DNA of 5,528 bases from Candidatus Calditenuaceae archaeon JGI OTU-1. Lineage in GTDB: Archaea; Thermoproteota; Nitrososphaeria_A; Caldarchaeales; Calditenuaceae. The DNA lies in NCBI GenBank assembly GCA_000494145.1, contig AWOE01000021.1:1964-7491 (forward strand), read 5' to 3'. This document shows, in pieces, positions 5,169 to 5,528 of this stretch. The position numbers and the translations under genes were made by a program. The notes under the pieces are model-generated. The model worked only from the letters and a program-made list of their open reading frames with translations. It made no database searches and had not been told where the DNA came from. Positions within the stretch are counted from its first letter, which is position 1. Every line of letters begins with the position of its first letter.

Positions 5169-5528
5169 CTAAGCCTCGCCGTGCTTGCCTCGGGAACCCT
5201 CCGTCCCAATACCTCTGCCTCCGGAACTATCCCTGAACACCGCCACAACGAACAAAGCCGCCAAGCCGATCATCGCTCCGTGGGCTGCCCGGAACATCAA
5301 ATCCCGTGAATGATCGAGGACCGCTCCGGACATCCTGTAACCGACTAGAATCAGTAGAATCAGGGCCAGAACGTTCCCGTACCAGCCCTTCCAAATCATT
5401 AGAATTGCTGCAAGGAACCCGGCAAAGAAGAGGAAGTTCGAGAGGGCGAGGGTTGTCTGGCCTTCCGACAGCGTTCTAATTCCTTGGAATCCGTACAGAA
5501 TCAAGTTGGTCGCGGCAAGTGCAACCGT
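5169..5528 (-). CDS. Polytopic membrane protein, 5' partial, unknown function
   Basis: The frame is open to the right edge of the window and ends in TAG at 5169-5171, leaving 119 visible residues. The TTG at 5502-5504 is only an internal codon candidate; the upstream residues (TVALAATNLIL) are hydrophobic and continue a membrane segment, so the real start is probably outside the window. Membrane segments are likely at about residues 1-15, 26-46, 50-66 and 82-98. The loop between the third and fourth (YRMSGAVLDHSRDLMFRAAHG, about 64-84) is polar. The tail after residue 99 is hydrophilic and rich in Gly, Arg and Ser, so it is probably cytoplasmic if the positive-inside rule holds. I do not recognise a family and see no catalytic motif. 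It uses fewer G+C-only codons than the other genes here (several AAT and ATT codons). It converges on the tRNA-Ala gene. Confidence 0.7.
   Translation of the reverse strand, partial: TVALAATNLILYGFQGIRTLSEGQTTLALSNFLFFAGFLAAILMIWKGWYGNVLALILLILVGYRMSGAVLDHSRDLMFRAAHGAMIGLAALFVVAVFRDSSGGRGIGTEGSRGKHGEA

Noticed and set aside
4775..5248. A 157-codon open frame on the minus strand across the tRNA
   Set aside because: It runs antisense through the tRNA-Ala gene and yields the RAGFEPATSR-like peptide known as a false product of translated tRNA genes. It also overlaps the end of the HTH-like gene.

Overview
The window is G+C-rich and looks like ordinary chromosomal DNA from an archaeon, probably thermophilic. 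Four things point that way. The signal peptidase is of the archaeal/eukaryotic type, with a Ser-His pair instead of the bacterial Ser-Lys. TATA-like boxes lie about 25-30 bases before likely transcript starts. The tRNA gene encodes no CCA end. Arginine is encoded heavily by AGG. The lineage cannot be fixed from sequence alone; a member of the TACK group is a guess. No mobile element, CRISPR array or phage gene was seen.

Layout, left to right. A two-CBS-domain protein (+ strand, 5' end outside the window) ends at 411 and is followed by a T-rich candidate terminator. Convergent to it is a minus-strand unit. This unit has a MoaD/ThiS-type ubiquitin-like protein (3987-4331), then a very large secreted protein made of about ten tandem beta-sandwich-like units with a C-terminal membrane anchor (1056-3914). 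The signal peptidase gene (445-1059) overlaps the stop codon of the large gene in an ATGA junction. A 171-base divergent intergenic region rich in inverted repeats separates MoaD from a + strand gene for a small HTH-like protein (4503-4949). A tRNA-Ala(UGC) gene follows at 5029-5100 with its own TATA-like box and T-run. A minus-strand polytopic membrane protein runs off the right edge.

How the genes may work together. The clearest functional unit is the large repeat protein plus signal peptidase: an exported, membrane-anchored surface protein whose gene is translationally coupled to the enzyme type that would cleave its signal peptide. The MoaD-like gene lies just upstream, but a TATA-like box between it and the large gene suggests separate transcription. 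Its product has 11 residues after the Gly-Gly pair that is normally the extreme C-terminus, so it would need proteolytic maturation to act as a sulfur carrier or protein modifier. The other genes show no obvious link to this unit.
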